A stretch of 64,000 nt of DNA, taken from NCBI RefSeq assembly GCF_900102495.1, contig NZ_FMVQ01000006.1, positions 109,501 to 173,500 on the forward strand. Direction: 5' to 3'. A program made the translations under genes and the position numbers. The notes below the pieces were generated by a model, which did not search any database, was not told where the DNA came from, and saw nothing but the letters and a program-made list of their open reading frames with translations. The DNA comes from Nitrosospira sp. Nl5. Its GTDB lineage: Bacteria > Pseudomonadota > Gammaproteobacteria > Burkholderiales > Nitrosomonadaceae. Below, in pieces: positions 20,336-30,804 of the stretch. Every line of letters starts with the position of its first letter. The first letter of the stretch is position 1.

Positions 20336-21001
20336 TCAAAAAATGAATCTCGCGGGTTGTTTTGCGTTTTTTAGCGGAGAAATGCAGGTTTCGAACAGAC
20401 CGACTGTATTGTACCCGACTGCTTTTTCTCCTTGCGCAACGCAGGTAACAAGCACGGCCTGCATCACCGGTGCATCGCCCACTACCGCGAACAGCCGTCC
20501 ACCCGCTTTGAGGCTGTTCTGAAATGCTTCCGGCAAAACGGGAGTGGACCCGGTCAATGCGATGACATCGTACGGCCCGTGGGCAGGCCAACCCTGGGCA
20601 GCGTCCCCCTGTTCCACCATCACGTTGCCGATACCGTGAGCTTGAAGGTTTTTTTCCGCCATGGCTTTCAGCTCCGGCACAATTTCCACACTGTAAACGT
20701 ACTCACCTTTCTTCGCCAGCAATGCCGTTAGGTAGCCACTGCCACTGCCCACCTCCAGGATCCTGTCGGTTTTCTTTACCTGCAATTCCTGTAAGATGCG
20801 CGCTTCCAGTTTGGGAGCAAGCATGACTTCACCGTATCCCAGCGGGATTTCCATATCGACAAACGCAAGGGAACGATATGCCGGAGGGACAAATTCCTCA
20901 CGCCGCAGCTCGAACAATAATTTGAGGACTTCCTGGTCCAGCACGTCCCACGGACGAATTTGCTGTTCCACCATGTTAAAGCGGGTTTGTTCGAGATCCA
21001 T
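20336..21001 (-). CDS. pcm: Protein-L-isoaspartate O-methyltransferase family protein
   Basis: SAM-dependent methyltransferase of 221 residues related to PCMT, which repairs isoaspartyl residues in aged proteins. The opening MVEQQIRPWDVLD and FVPPAYRSLAFVDMEIPLGYGEVMLAPK match the family, the SAM motif is ILEVGSGSGYLTALLA (near residue 85), and the VEIVPELKAMAEKNL strand follows. The ATG at 21001 is preceded by AGGG at good spacing; a longer reading to 21127 would enter the thiC riboswitch. The tolC-adjacent type of this gene differs somewhat from classical pcm, so the exact substrate is uncertain. Confidence 0.85.
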   Translation of the reverse strand: MDLEQTRFNMVEQQIRPWDVLDQEVLKLLFELRREEFVPPAYRSLAFVDMEIPLGYGEVMLAPKLEARILQELQVKKTDRILEVGSGSGYLTALLAKKGEYVYSVEIVPELKAMAEKNLQAHGIGNVMVEQGDAAQGWPAHGPYDVIALTGSTPVLPEAFQNSLKAGGRLFAVVGDAPVMQAVLVTCVAQGEKAVGYNTVGLFETCISPLKNAKQPARFIF

Positions 21002-21071
21002 GTCAGCCCTATAGAAATTGTGATCAACAGGCTTGCAATTATTCCACATTTCCATTAGCTTCACAGCAGCA

Positions 21072-21160
21072 GCTAGGGGTCCGTTTCCGGAATCGTCCGG
21101 TAAACCGGTGAGAGAGTCCCTTAACACCTGACACGGGTAATGCCGCCGTAGGGAAGCTGG
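21072..21160 (+). ncRNA. TPP riboswitch (THI element)
   Basis: The leader before thiC contains the ordered TPP aptamer motifs: CTAGGGGT at 21073-21080, GTGAGAGAGTCCCTT (21109-21123, the CUGAGA-like pyrimidine-sensing region), ACCTGA (21126-21131), GGGTAATGCC (21135-21144) and CGTAGGGAAGC (21147-21157). The arm between the first and second motifs forms an extra hairpin (CCGGTAAACCGG). It ends about 50 bases before the thiC ATG, so thiamine pyrophosphate probably represses thiC by hiding its ribosome-binding site. Confidence 0.93.
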
Positions 21161-21166
21161 GATTAG

Positions 21167-23119
<1,953 letters not shown>

Positions 23120-23549
23120 CAACCGCAGGGTCCCACCGCTACACCGGTTTCACTTAATGCTTCCAGGAACTTAAGGTCGGAACCAACCCGTTTGTCGGTT
23201 CGAGGTACTACTTGTGTGCCAGCGCATTTGCGAATCTTCTCATTTTCCCATGCTGTAGCCGTCAAGGTGCGATAAAAATACAGGCGCAGCATAGTTGGCA
23301 TGTAGCCATGGGAGAGGTATGGCGGTCAAGCTGGGTTGGCAGTTACAATCCCTGAAAATTGATATCTGAAATTGAATATTTAGTCCCAACCAGGGGTTCG
23401 ATGCAAATATGCGCAATAATAATAACCAGCCGGTTGCATCGCGACCTGTTTTCCCCATTGGATGGGTTTCATTGGATAGCGTCAACTTGACGTTCCTGGG
23501 TTCATCCTTGCTTCTCCGGGGTCAAATGTTTTTCCCCGGATAACCGGGC
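23120..23549. other. Intergenic region between thiC and uppP
   Basis: 430 bp with no supported gene. Two symmetrical elements lie at the uppP side: a 13-bp palindrome (CGTCAA-c-TTGACG, 23480-23492) and a hairpin TCCGGGG/CCCCGGA (23515-23540) ending ten bases before the uppP ATG, which could influence its translation. Short frames on the minus strand (23104-23301 and 23240-23485) lack credible products. Confidence 0.35.
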
Positions 23550-24386
23550 ATGGACTGGCTTCTGCTGCTCAAGGCCCTCATTCTCGGCATTGTCGAGGGC
23601 CTGACCGAATTTCTCCCGATTTCCTCCACCGGCCATCTAATCCTGGTCAGTGACTTGCTCGACTTCAACGACGAGAAAGGCAAGGTATTCGCGATCGTGA
23701 TTCAACTCGGCGCAATATTGGCGGTATGTTGGGAATACCGTGTCAAGATTGGCGGTGTGATAATGAGCATTGGTTCAAGCGAGGATGCAAACCGCTTTGT
23801 TTTAAATCTTTTCATCGCGTTTCTACCCGCGGCGATTCTTGGTCTCTTATTCATCAAGGCAATCAAGCACTACCTGTTTCATCCAGTACCAGTAGCAATG
23901 GCGTTCATCATCGGAGGGGTTCTGATTCTTTGGGCTGAGCGCAGAAAGCATGTGGTAGACGTCGAACGGGTGGAAGACATGGACTGGAAACATGCGTTGA
24001 AGATTGGATTAATGCAGTGCCTCGCGTTAATACCTGGCACGTCACGCTCCGGAGCAACCATAATCGGCGGTCTGTTTTTTGGCTTGTCACGCAAGGCCGC
24101 CACCGAATTTTCTTTTTTTCTGGCAATCCCGATCATGTTTGCGGCCACGTTCTATGATGTTTATAAACATAGCGATATCCTTCATTTCGATGATGCTAGC
24201 GTATTCGTCACCGGCTTCGTCGCCTCGTTCATCAGTGCATTATTGGCCGTGCGGGGGTTATTGCGTTTTATCAGCCATCACGATTTCACCGTCTTTGCAT
24301 GGTATCGCATTGGATTCGGGATTATTGTGCTGGTAACCGCTTATTCGGGAATCGTTAAATGGTCGGGGTCAGCAGCAGTAGCTTAA
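23550..24386 (+). CDS. uppP: Undecaprenyl-diphosphatase UppP (BacA)
   Basis: Integral membrane phosphatase of 278 residues that recycles the undecaprenyl pyrophosphate lipid carrier for cell-wall synthesis; overexpression in other bacteria gives bacitracin resistance. The first catalytic motif is [20 protein letters not shown] (residues 14-33, E-x3-E and the S-S-T-GH), the second is [17 protein letters not shown] (about 153-169, P-G-x-SRS-x-x-T). About eight hydrophobic helices are visible. Length is standard. It converges with the rhodanese gene. Confidence 0.96.
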   Translation: MDWLLLLKALILGIVEGLTEFLPISSTGHLILVSDLLDFNDEKGKVFAIVIQLGAILAVCWEYRVKIGGVIMSIGSSEDANRFVLNLFIAFLPAAILGLLFIKAIKHYLFHPVPVAMAFIIGGVLILWAERRKHVVDVERVEDMDWKHALKIGLMQCLALIPGTSRSGATIIGGLFFGLSRKAATEFSFFLAIPIMFAATFYDVYKHSDILHFDDASVFVTGFVASFISALLAVRGLLRFISHHDFTVFAWYRIGFGIIVLVTAYSGIVKWSGSAAVA

Positions 24387-24436
24387 TTGTAGAAAGGTGA
24401 CATTATTTTCTGTCTTGCTGGTCACGCACTTCCGCC

Positions 24437-24889
24437 TCAGCGCTGGACCCATGGCAACCCTGCAGCCTTCCAGCCGCCTTTGGTACCGCGATGACCGGTT
24501 GCGTCCTTGTCGCCTTCAAAGCCCTCAAGAACGTTGTAGCAGTCTGCGTAACCCGAATCGGTGGCAGTGGCTGCCGCCTGATGCGAGCGGCCGCCACTGC
24601 GGCAGATGAACATCACCAGCGATTCCTTATCCACCTGGCTTGAGAGATAGTTGAAGAAATCCGGATTGGCCTGCATGCCGGGGTAGGACTGCCATTCGAT
24701 TTCAACCGCGCCCGGAATTCTCCCTACCCAGTCCCATTCAGCCCGGGAGCGGACATCCACCAATTTGGCGTCCGGAGCTTCCTGCAGCAACGTGAGCGCT
24801 TCAGCAGGCAGCAGTGCGCCTTCGTACGGTAAGTTCATTTCCCTAGCGCGTTGTTGCGCCCTTTCGAGTATTGCGGTAATGGTTTCCAT
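24437..24889 (-). CDS. Rhodanese-like sulphurtransferase
   Basis: Single-domain rhodanese of 150 residues. The active-site loop is FICRSGGRSHQAA, with the persulphide-forming Cys at about residue 96; the typical LVDVRSRAEWDWVGRIPGAVEIEW motif precedes it. An N-terminal helix (TITAILERAQQRAREMNLPYEG) leads into the domain. The substrate is unknown; single-domain rhodaneses commonly shuttle sulphane sulphur. It converges on uppP and diverges from glnA, whose upstream region lies beyond its start. Confidence 0.88.
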   Translation of the reverse strand: METITAILERAQQRAREMNLPYEGALLPAEALTLLQEAPDAKLVDVRSRAEWDWVGRIPGAVEIEWQSYPGMQANPDFFNYLSSQVDKESLVMFICRSGGRSHQAAATATDSGYADCYNVLEGFEGDKDATGHRGTKGGWKAAGLPWVQR

Positions 24890-25186
24890 ATGGATTTCCC
24901 ATAAAACAATGGTTGAAAAATGTAATGTTATTCCATTTCAAGACCGGTGTTTGATAAAGCTTGAACTTGGCGATTGAGCGGGATGGATGGAGCTATCCCA
25001 CTCTCTTTACGGAAGTGTTTTAATAATTCAGAAAAAACGCCTCGCGGCAGAATGTTTGACGCGTTAGAGGTAAGGCGGCGTCCGTACTGATATAATTCCC
25101 CTTCCACGATGTGCTCTTTTGTAGATATACCTTTATCGGCAGGTGTTTTTTTATCGTATCACTGCAATTCCGGTCTGGAGAGAAAA
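24890..25186. promoter_or_regulatory. glnA upstream region
   Basis: About 300 bp between the divergent rhodanese gene and glnA. A consensus -10 hexamer TATAAT is at 25091-25096, but no matching -35 at 16-18 bp and no clear GG-N10-GC sigma54 promoter could be identified, so nitrogen control of glnA cannot be judged from sequence alone. Confidence 0.3.
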
Positions 25187-26596
25187 ATGGCGGTAACCGA
25201 TGTTCTGAAAATGATCCAGGAAAACGAAGTCAAATTCGTTGATCTACGCTTCACTGATACCCGCGGCAAAGAACAGCATGTGACACTTCCAGCTCACGCC
25301 TTTGATGCGGACAAGCTGGAAGACGGCCATGCATTCGATGGTTCTTCCATCGCCGGCTGGAAAGGGGTTCAGGCATCCGACATGTTGTTGATACCCGATC
25401 CTGATACTGCCAATATGGACCCGTTTATGGACGAAGCTACCCTGTTCATAACGTGTGATGTGGTCGATCCTTCCGATGGCAAAGGTTATGACCGCGATCC
25501 GCGCTCCCTAGCAAAACGTGGTGAAGCATATCTCAAATCAACGGGCATCGGCGATACCGCGTATTTCGGCCCGGAACCCGAATTCTTCATTTTCGACTCT
25601 GTCACCTGGCATGCGGACATGTCCGGCTGCTCGGTAAAAATCGAATCCGAGGAAGCGGCCTGGAGTTCGGCGGAAAAATACGAAAGCGGCAATACCGGCC
25701 ACCGTCCTGCGGTAAAAGGCGGCTACTCCTCCGTTCCGCCGATTGATTCCTTGCATGACATTCGTTCCGCCATGTGTCTTGCACTGGAAGAAATAGGGGT
25801 GGAAGTCGAAGTGCACCACCATGAAACCGCAAGTGCGGGACAGTGCGAAATCGGGACTAAATACAGCAGTCTCGTAAAGCGTGCCGACTGGACTCAGGTA
25901 TTCAAATACGTGGTGCACAACGTCGCCCACTCCTACGGCAAAACGGCGACCTTCATGCCCAAACCCATTGTCGGCGACAATGGGTCTGGGATGCATGTGC
26001 ATCAATCGATCTGGAAAGCCGGACAGAATTTGTTTTCCGGAAATGGCTATGCGGGACTTTCGGAAATGGCGTTGTTTTACATAGGTGGCATTATCAAACA
26101 TGCCAAGGCCTTGAATGCAATCACCAATCCTGGCACCAACTCCTACAAACGCCTGGTTCCGGGCTTTGAAGCACCGATCAATCTTGCTTATTCGGTGAGC
26201 AACCGTTCCGCCGCGGTACGCATTCCTTATGCCAATAGCCCCAAAGGGCGGCGCATTGAAGTACGTTTTCCCGATCCCACCGCCAACCCTTATCTCGCAT
26301 TCACCGCATTGATGATGGCCGGACTCGACGGCATTCAGAACAAGATTCATCCCGGCGACCCCATGGATAAGAACCTTTATGATCTTCCTCCCGAAGAATC
26401 AGCCAGGATTCCAAACCCCTGCGTTTCCCTGGATGAAGCACTGGACAGCCTGGACAAGAATCGCGATTTCCTCACCCGCGGTGGGGTGTTCTCGAATGAT
26501 ATGATCGATGCCTACATCGAGCTCAAGATGGAGGAAGTCACGCGCTTTCGCATGACTACCCATCCAGTGGAGTTTGATATGTACTACAGCCTATAG
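25187..26596 (+). CDS. glnA: Glutamine synthetase type I
   Basis: Makes glutamine from glutamate, ammonia and ATP, the main entry of ammonium into biomass. The 469-residue protein carries the GS-I signatures [17 protein letters not shown] (residues 51 onward), the ATP-binding [16 protein letters not shown], and the adenylylation loop NLYDLPPEE with the modifiable Tyr, so it is of the adenylylated type. The ATG at 25187 follows GGAGA; a longer reading to 25109 adds an unrelated 26 residues. In an ammonia oxidiser this enzyme competes with ammonia monooxygenase for substrate. Confidence 0.97.
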   Translation: MAVTDVLKMIQENEVKFVDLRFTDTRGKEQHVTLPAHAFDADKLEDGHAFDGSSIAGWKGVQASDMLLIPDPDTANMDPFMDEATLFITCDVVDPSDGKGYDRDPRSLAKRGEAYLKSTGIGDTAYFGPEPEFFIFDSVTWHADMSGCSVKIESEEAAWSSAEKYESGNTGHRPAVKGGYSSVPPIDSLHDIRSAMCLALEEIGVEVEVHHHETASAGQCEIGTKYSSLVKRADWTQVFKYVVHNVAHSYGKTATFMPKPIVGDNGSGMHVHQSIWKAGQNLFSGNGYAGLSEMALFYIGGIIKHAKALNAITNPGTNSYKRLVPGFEAPINLAYSVSNRSAAVRIPYANSPKGRRIEVRFPDPTANPYLAFTALMMAGLDGIQNKIHPGDPMDKNLYDLPPEESARIPNPCVSLDEALDSLDKNRDFLTRGGVFSNDMIDAYIELKMEEVTRFRMTTHPVEFDMYYSL

Positions 26597-26686
26597 GCAT
26601 TTTCATCGGTCCGGGTTTCACCGCGATACTGCATTACTCAAGAAATTTCATCGCTTGGGCCTGCACGAGGCCAACACTTCTTTGGG

Positions 26687-26711
26687 CCAAGTCAGCAACG
26701 TGCTGACTTGG
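26687..26711. terminator. Perfect hairpin downstream of glnA
   Basis: An 11-bp perfect inverted repeat, CCAAGTCAGCA and TGCTGACTTGG with a 3-base loop, lies about 90 bp after the glnA stop. No T-run follows, so it may be a processing or stabilising hairpin rather than a rho-independent terminator. Confidence 0.5.
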
Positions 26712-26782
26712 ATGCTGAATTTATAGGATGCCTGTAATTCTAAAATACTGATCAGGATCGCAATACCAAAAGGAAATACTTG

Positions 26783-27460
26783 ATGAATATTCTTGCTGCT
26801 TCATTGCTTGCCGTTCTCTCATTGACGCTCGCCGGCTGCGGCGAGAAGACTCCGGGGAATATACCCAAAATGCCCAAGACGGAGGCGGAGGCGCCAACCA
26901 AACTTGCGGATGAGTTTACGGCTGAAAAGGAAATTCCATCCGTACTGGAAAATACGTTAACACCGGAGGAAAAATCCGCGCTGCTGAAAGATATCATGCC
27001 GTCAGCGTCGCCGAATGAACCGACACCAGAAGAAAAATTCCTGAAATTAAGGAAAGATGCGGATGCTGGAGATGCCAAAGCGCAGAATGGACTCGGCGTG
27101 ATGTACTACACGGGCGAAGCCATATCCAAGGATGCGTCGGGCAAAATCTTGAATAATGACCCTGAAACAGCCGCGGCATGGTTTCATCGATCCGCCGCAC
27201 AGGGATACGCCGACGCGCAATTCAACCTCGGCTTGATGTATGCCAATGGTGAAGGTGTAACCAAGGATGCCACCAAGGCCGTCGAGCTATTTCAGAAAGC
27301 CGCCGAGCAGGGAAATGTCGACGCACAAAATAATCTCGGCGTGATGTATTACGCCGGTGAAGGCGTGCCGAGAGATACGGACAAAGCTGCGGAATGGTTC
27401 AAAAAAGCCGCCGCGCAAGGAAACGCTGATGCGCAGGCCAACCTTGATGCAATGAAATAA
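26783..27460 (+). CDS. Sel1-repeat lipoprotein
   Basis: Exported protein of 225 residues. A lipoprotein signal ends with LTLAGC, where the Cys would be lipidated. A Glu/Pro/Lys-rich linker follows to about residue 90, then three Sel1 (TPR-like) repeats: AKAQNGLGVMYYTGEA..., ADAQFNLGLMYANGEG... and VDAQNNLGVMYYAGEG..., finishing with ADAQANLDAMK. Sel1 repeats serve protein-protein contacts, so it may be a periplasmic scaffold; no partner is indicated by the neighbours. The ATG at 26783 has AGGA eight bases upstream. The first repeat contains an insertion (SGKILNNDPE). Confidence 0.8.
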   Translation: MNILAASLLAVLSLTLAGCGEKTPGNIPKMPKTEAEAPTKLADEFTAEKEIPSVLENTLTPEEKSALLKDIMPSASPNEPTPEEKFLKLRKDADAGDAKAQNGLGVMYYTGEAISKDASGKILNNDPETAAAWFHRSAAQGYADAQFNLGLMYANGEGVTKDATKAVELFQKAAEQGNVDAQNNLGVMYYAGEGVPRDTDKAAEWFKKAAAQGNADAQANLDAMK

Positions 27461-27563
27461 AAAGAAAATCTAGATTCAACCAAACGAAATCCGATATATA
27501 AAAGACTTTGATAATTTCCGCACAATGTGACCGGGCACCGGCCATACATTTGGCGGCAGGCGA

Positions 27564-28820
27564 ATGAATCCTGCCCCTATTGAGCTCATTGGCGCCATTC
27601 TGTTTGGCGTCGCGCTGATTCATACTTTCTCAACGAAAGTTTTCGAGCAGCTGGCGCGCGCCCATCCGGCCCACGCCGGTATCTGGCATTTCCTGGGCGA
27701 AGTCGAGGTGGTCTTTGGTTTCTGGGCAATGATCCTGATCGCCATGATGCTGATGGTAGAGGGTAAGGAAGCCGCTACCACTTACCTCGAGCAGCAGAGC
27801 TTTACGGAACCGATGTTCGTATTCGCAATCATGGTGGTCTCCGGCAGCCGCCCCATCCTGCAATTTGCCATGCTTTGCGTCAAAAAGCTTGCCCGGCTCA
27901 TTCCCTGGCCGGACGGGAAAGCGTTTTACTTCGTCACATTGTCGTTTGTTCCGTTGCTGGGCTCCTTTATCACCGAGCCTGCAGCCATGACATTAGCCGG
28001 ATTGATCCTGCTCGAGCGTTATTACTCCAAGGAAATTTCGGCCCGGCTCAAATACGCGACCCTCGGCGTATTGTTCGTTAATATTTCAATCGGCGGAACG
28101 ATGACATCGTTCGCTGCGCCGCCCGTACTCATGGTGGCCGCCAAGTGGGGATGGGACACCACCTTCATGTTTACCACGTTCGGCTGGAAAGCCGCCTTGG
28201 CGGTGCTGGTGAATGCTCTAGCGGTCACACTTTTGTTTCAACGCGAATTATCAAATATGCAAAATGAAGAGAAAACCGAACAGATCGACGTCCCACGGCT
28301 GGTGGTCCTTGTCCATCTGCTTTTTCTGACCGGTGTTGTCGTGTTTGCGCATCACCCTGTCATCTTTATTGGGCTGCTGCTTTTCTTCCTGGGCTTTACT
28401 CATGCGTATGAGCGCTACCAGGATCCCCTGATTCTGCGTGAAGGGTTAATGGTCGCTTTTTTTCTTGCCGGATTGATTGTCCTTGGCGGACATCAGAAGT
28501 GGTGGTTGCAACCCATGCTGTCCGGGATGGACAGTACTACACTCTTTTTCGGCGCCACCATGCTGACGGCGGTCACCGACAACGCGGCGCTCACATATCT
28601 GGGTTCGCTCCTGGAGGGAACGAGCGCGGAGTTCCGGTATTCACTCGTCGCAGGCGCTGTTGCCGGTGGCGGCCTGACAGTCATTGCCAATGCTCCAAAC
28701 CCTGCGGGCTTTTCCATACTGAAAGGTTCATTCAAAGATGAAACCATCCATCCTTTAGGCCTGCTGGCAGCCGCCCTCCCCCCCACAATCGTTGCCATTC
28801 TTGCGTTTCAGTTGCTTTGA
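27564..28820 (+). CDS. Putative Na+/H+ antiporter
   Basis: Polytopic inner-membrane protein of 418 residues with about eleven hydrophobic helices. It belongs to the family of putative sodium/proton antiporters that share conserved LGSFITEPAAMTLAGLIL (about residues 130-147) and TAVTDNAALTYLGSLLEG (about 335-352), the latter with the Asp-Asn pair seen in ion exchangers. The probable role is export of Na+ in exchange for protons, useful when nitrification acidifies the medium. It stands alone, 103 bp after the Sel1 gene. Function is inferred from the family, whose members are little studied. Confidence 0.75.
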   Translation: MNPAPIELIGAILFGVALIHTFSTKVFEQLARAHPAHAGIWHFLGEVEVVFGFWAMILIAMMLMVEGKEAATTYLEQQSFTEPMFVFAIMVVSGSRPILQFAMLCVKKLARLIPWPDGKAFYFVTLSFVPLLGSFITEPAAMTLAGLILLERYYSKEISARLKYATLGVLFVNISIGGTMTSFAAPPVLMVAAKWGWDTTFMFTTFGWKAALAVLVNALAVTLLFQRELSNMQNEEKTEQIDVPRLVVLVHLLFLTGVVVFAHHPVIFIGLLLFFLGFTHAYERYQDPLILREGLMVAFFLAGLIVLGGHQKWWLQPMLSGMDSTTLFFGATMLTAVTDNAALTYLGSLLEGTSAEFRYSLVAGAVAGGGLTVIANAPNPAGFSILKGSFKDETIHPLGLLAAALPPTIVAILAFQLL

Positions 28821-28975
28821 ACCCAGATAATCCATCAGGATGCGAGATGATGGTGAGCCCAAGTCCGGTATTTACCGTTACCTTTCGCGTCGCCGGATTT
28901 TAAAGGAAATCGCTGCGAAAGCAGCAAGCAGGACGTCCTGCTCGATTCGTCGCCGCTCAAATCCGCCCGAATCCG

Positions 28976-29278
28976 TTAAAACCCATAAGGCGTGGGAGGC
29001 GTATCTTTCTTAAGAGCGCGCAAATCATTATTCTCGGCTCGCAAGGTTTCAACTTGTTTATGGAGGCGGCTTATCGAAATCCGCTCACGCAGCATTGTCG
29101 GCACCGTTACCAAGGCACCGATAAGCGCACCGAGGCCAAAGCACGCCGCGATCACTACCGCGAGCGAAGCATCGACGCGCCACATAAAAAACACCACGCT
29201 CACCGACACGGCGTTCTGAACCGCAAACATGACTGTCAGAAGAACAATGATGAGCGCAACGATCAACTGTGATTGCAT
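28976..29278 (-). CDS. LapA-domain (DUF1049) inner membrane protein
   Basis: Small protein of 100 residues with two membrane helices (about 3-22 and 40-62), the DUF1049/LapA domain signature AVQNAVSVSVVFFMWRVDASLAVVI, and a short C-terminal coiled coil (ISRLHKQVETLRAENNDLRALKK). Relatives of E. coli LapA take part in lipopolysaccharide assembly control with LapB, but no lapB lies beside it. The ATG at 29278 has an excellent GGAGGGAGG element 5-12 bases upstream, which rules out the longer frame to 29356. Confidence 0.8.
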   Translation of the reverse strand: MQSQLIVALIIVLLTVMFAVQNAVSVSVVFFMWRVDASLAVVIAACFGLGALIGALVTVPTMLRERISISRLHKQVETLRAENNDLRALKKDTPPTPYGF

Positions 29279-29656
29279 AACGCCTCCCTCCGGGTAACGG
29301 CCAGTGTATAGCATGTCTGAATATTCCCACCTAAAAATGGCTGGAATTGCCGTCACATTGATTGTTCATTGCTGCATATGAATAGCCATGCAGCGTCACG
29401 CCTTGCTGCGCCAATCCCGGTCATTTTAACATTCACTCGATTTGAAGCTGTTGTCCAGCGTTATATCTGACGCGCTACACTAATGCTTACCGCATTAATG
29501 CAAGCCTGGAGAAAAAATTGAATCAGGACAACACCAAAAACAAAAATTATGGGTAATGTCCGATAAAGAATAAAAACAGGACGATTAAAAGCAAGGCCCA
29601 GCCGGGTCAGCTGGCAGCGGAATCGGGAGTGTTATATTGCCAGCCAATAAGCCGTT
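29279..29656. other. Intergenic region between pbpG and the LapA-domain gene
   Basis: About 380 bp without a supported gene. A short inverted repeat (TAATGC-ttacc-GCATTA) lies around 29480-29498 and a weak one (CCAGC/GCTGG) near 29598-29614. Neither has a T-run. Confidence 0.3.
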
Positions 29657-30487
29657 CTAGCCACGAACTTTGCGGGCGAACCCAATCTCCATCCATTTCT
29701 TAATGCGATTGGCATCGCCGATTCGTGAGTTCTTTCCCCAGGAATCAAGCAATACAATAATAACCGGTTTACCCGTTATTTTCGCTTGCATCACCAAGCA
29801 GCGGCCCGCCTCGCTGAGAAAGCCTGTTTTTGATATGCCAATATCCCAATTCCTGCTGCGCACCAGATGGTTGGAATTGCTGAATTGCAGGAGATGGTCT
29901 TCGTCTCCAAACGCCACCGCGTGGGTAGCGGTCGTCGAAAACTCACGAATGATATTGTAATCATATGCGGCATCCACCATTTTTGCCAGATCCCGCGCAG
30001 TGGAAACATTGGCGCTATTCAATCCGGTAGAGTCAACAAAGTAACTATTGCCCATGCCCAGTTCGAATGCCTTGTTGTTCATTGCTTCGACGAATGCTTT
30101 GATACCGCCGGGATAAGCACGGCCTAGCGCCGCCGCTGCACGGTTTTCGGAAGACATCAGCGCCAGCCGCAACAGCTCCCGCCGGGTAAGACTTGCTCCT
30201 ACCCGCAAGCGCGAGCGGGTGTTCTTGATAACATCAATGTCGGCGGATTCCACGATGATTCTCTCACCCAACGGCAGTTGCGCATCGAGTACCACTATCG
30301 CTGTCATCAGCTTCGTGATGGAAGCGATCGGCATGATGGTATCCGCGTTCTTGTCGTATAAAATACGTCCATGCTGCGCGTCTAGAATCAGCGCGGCTTG
30401 CGATCTGAGATTTAACCCTCCCTGCTGAGCAGAAGCACTACCGATAAATGCGAACATGACGCAAGCCGCAAGAATCATTTTTTTCAT
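29657..30487 (-). CDS. pbpG: D-alanyl-D-alanine endopeptidase (PBP7-like)
   Basis: Periplasmic serine peptidase of the S11 family, 276 residues, cutting peptide cross-bridges in peptidoglycan. After a signal peptide (MKKMILAACVMFAFIGSASA) come the three penicillin-binding motifs: SITK (active Ser, about residue 57), SSEN (the SxN motif, about 111) and KTG (about 219). The length and the AALGRAYPGGIKAFVEAMNNKA region fit PBP7/PbpG rather than longer carboxypeptidases PBP5/6, whose C-terminal domain is missing. Confidence 0.9.
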   Translation of the reverse strand: MKKMILAACVMFAFIGSASAQQGGLNLRSQAALILDAQHGRILYDKNADTIMPIASITKLMTAIVVLDAQLPLGERIIVESADIDVIKNTRSRLRVGASLTRRELLRLALMSSENRAAAALGRAYPGGIKAFVEAMNNKAFELGMGNSYFVDSTGLNSANVSTARDLAKMVDAAYDYNIIREFSTTATHAVAFGDEDHLLQFSNSNHLVRSRNWDIGISKTGFLSEAGRCLVMQAKITGKPVIIVLLDSWGKNSRIGDANRIKKWMEIGFARKVRG

Positions 30488-30804
30488 TTATCTTTATCCA
30501 TCAGGGAAGTTAGTCCGCTGCCTGCGGATCGGGAACGGGCGCCGGATAACTTAGCAAATATTGAGAGATAGGGGAAGGACTTTATGTGGATTATTAACAA
30601 AAAAATATAACAACGCTCTACTCCTTATCATTACGACCAGGATCACCTGAACTTGAACGAATCGATTCGCGTAACAATTACGCTAAAAATGCGGGCGAGG
30701 AGTCTGAAGCTGACAGCAGTCATTACATCCGCGGATCTACTGCTCGTCTAATGTTAAAGCGATACGCTTGCAATTGTCGCTAATCGTCGCCAATCGTCGT
30801 TCAG
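30488..30804. other. Intergenic region with a short tandem repeat
   Basis: About 315 bp between the GGDEF-EAL gene's 3' end and pbpG. Its left end, read on the plus strand (30772-30801), holds three tandem 10-bp units AATTGTCGCT, AATCGTCGCC and AATCGTCGTT, ending four bases before the GGDEF-EAL stop codon. No other feature was seen. Confidence 0.5.
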
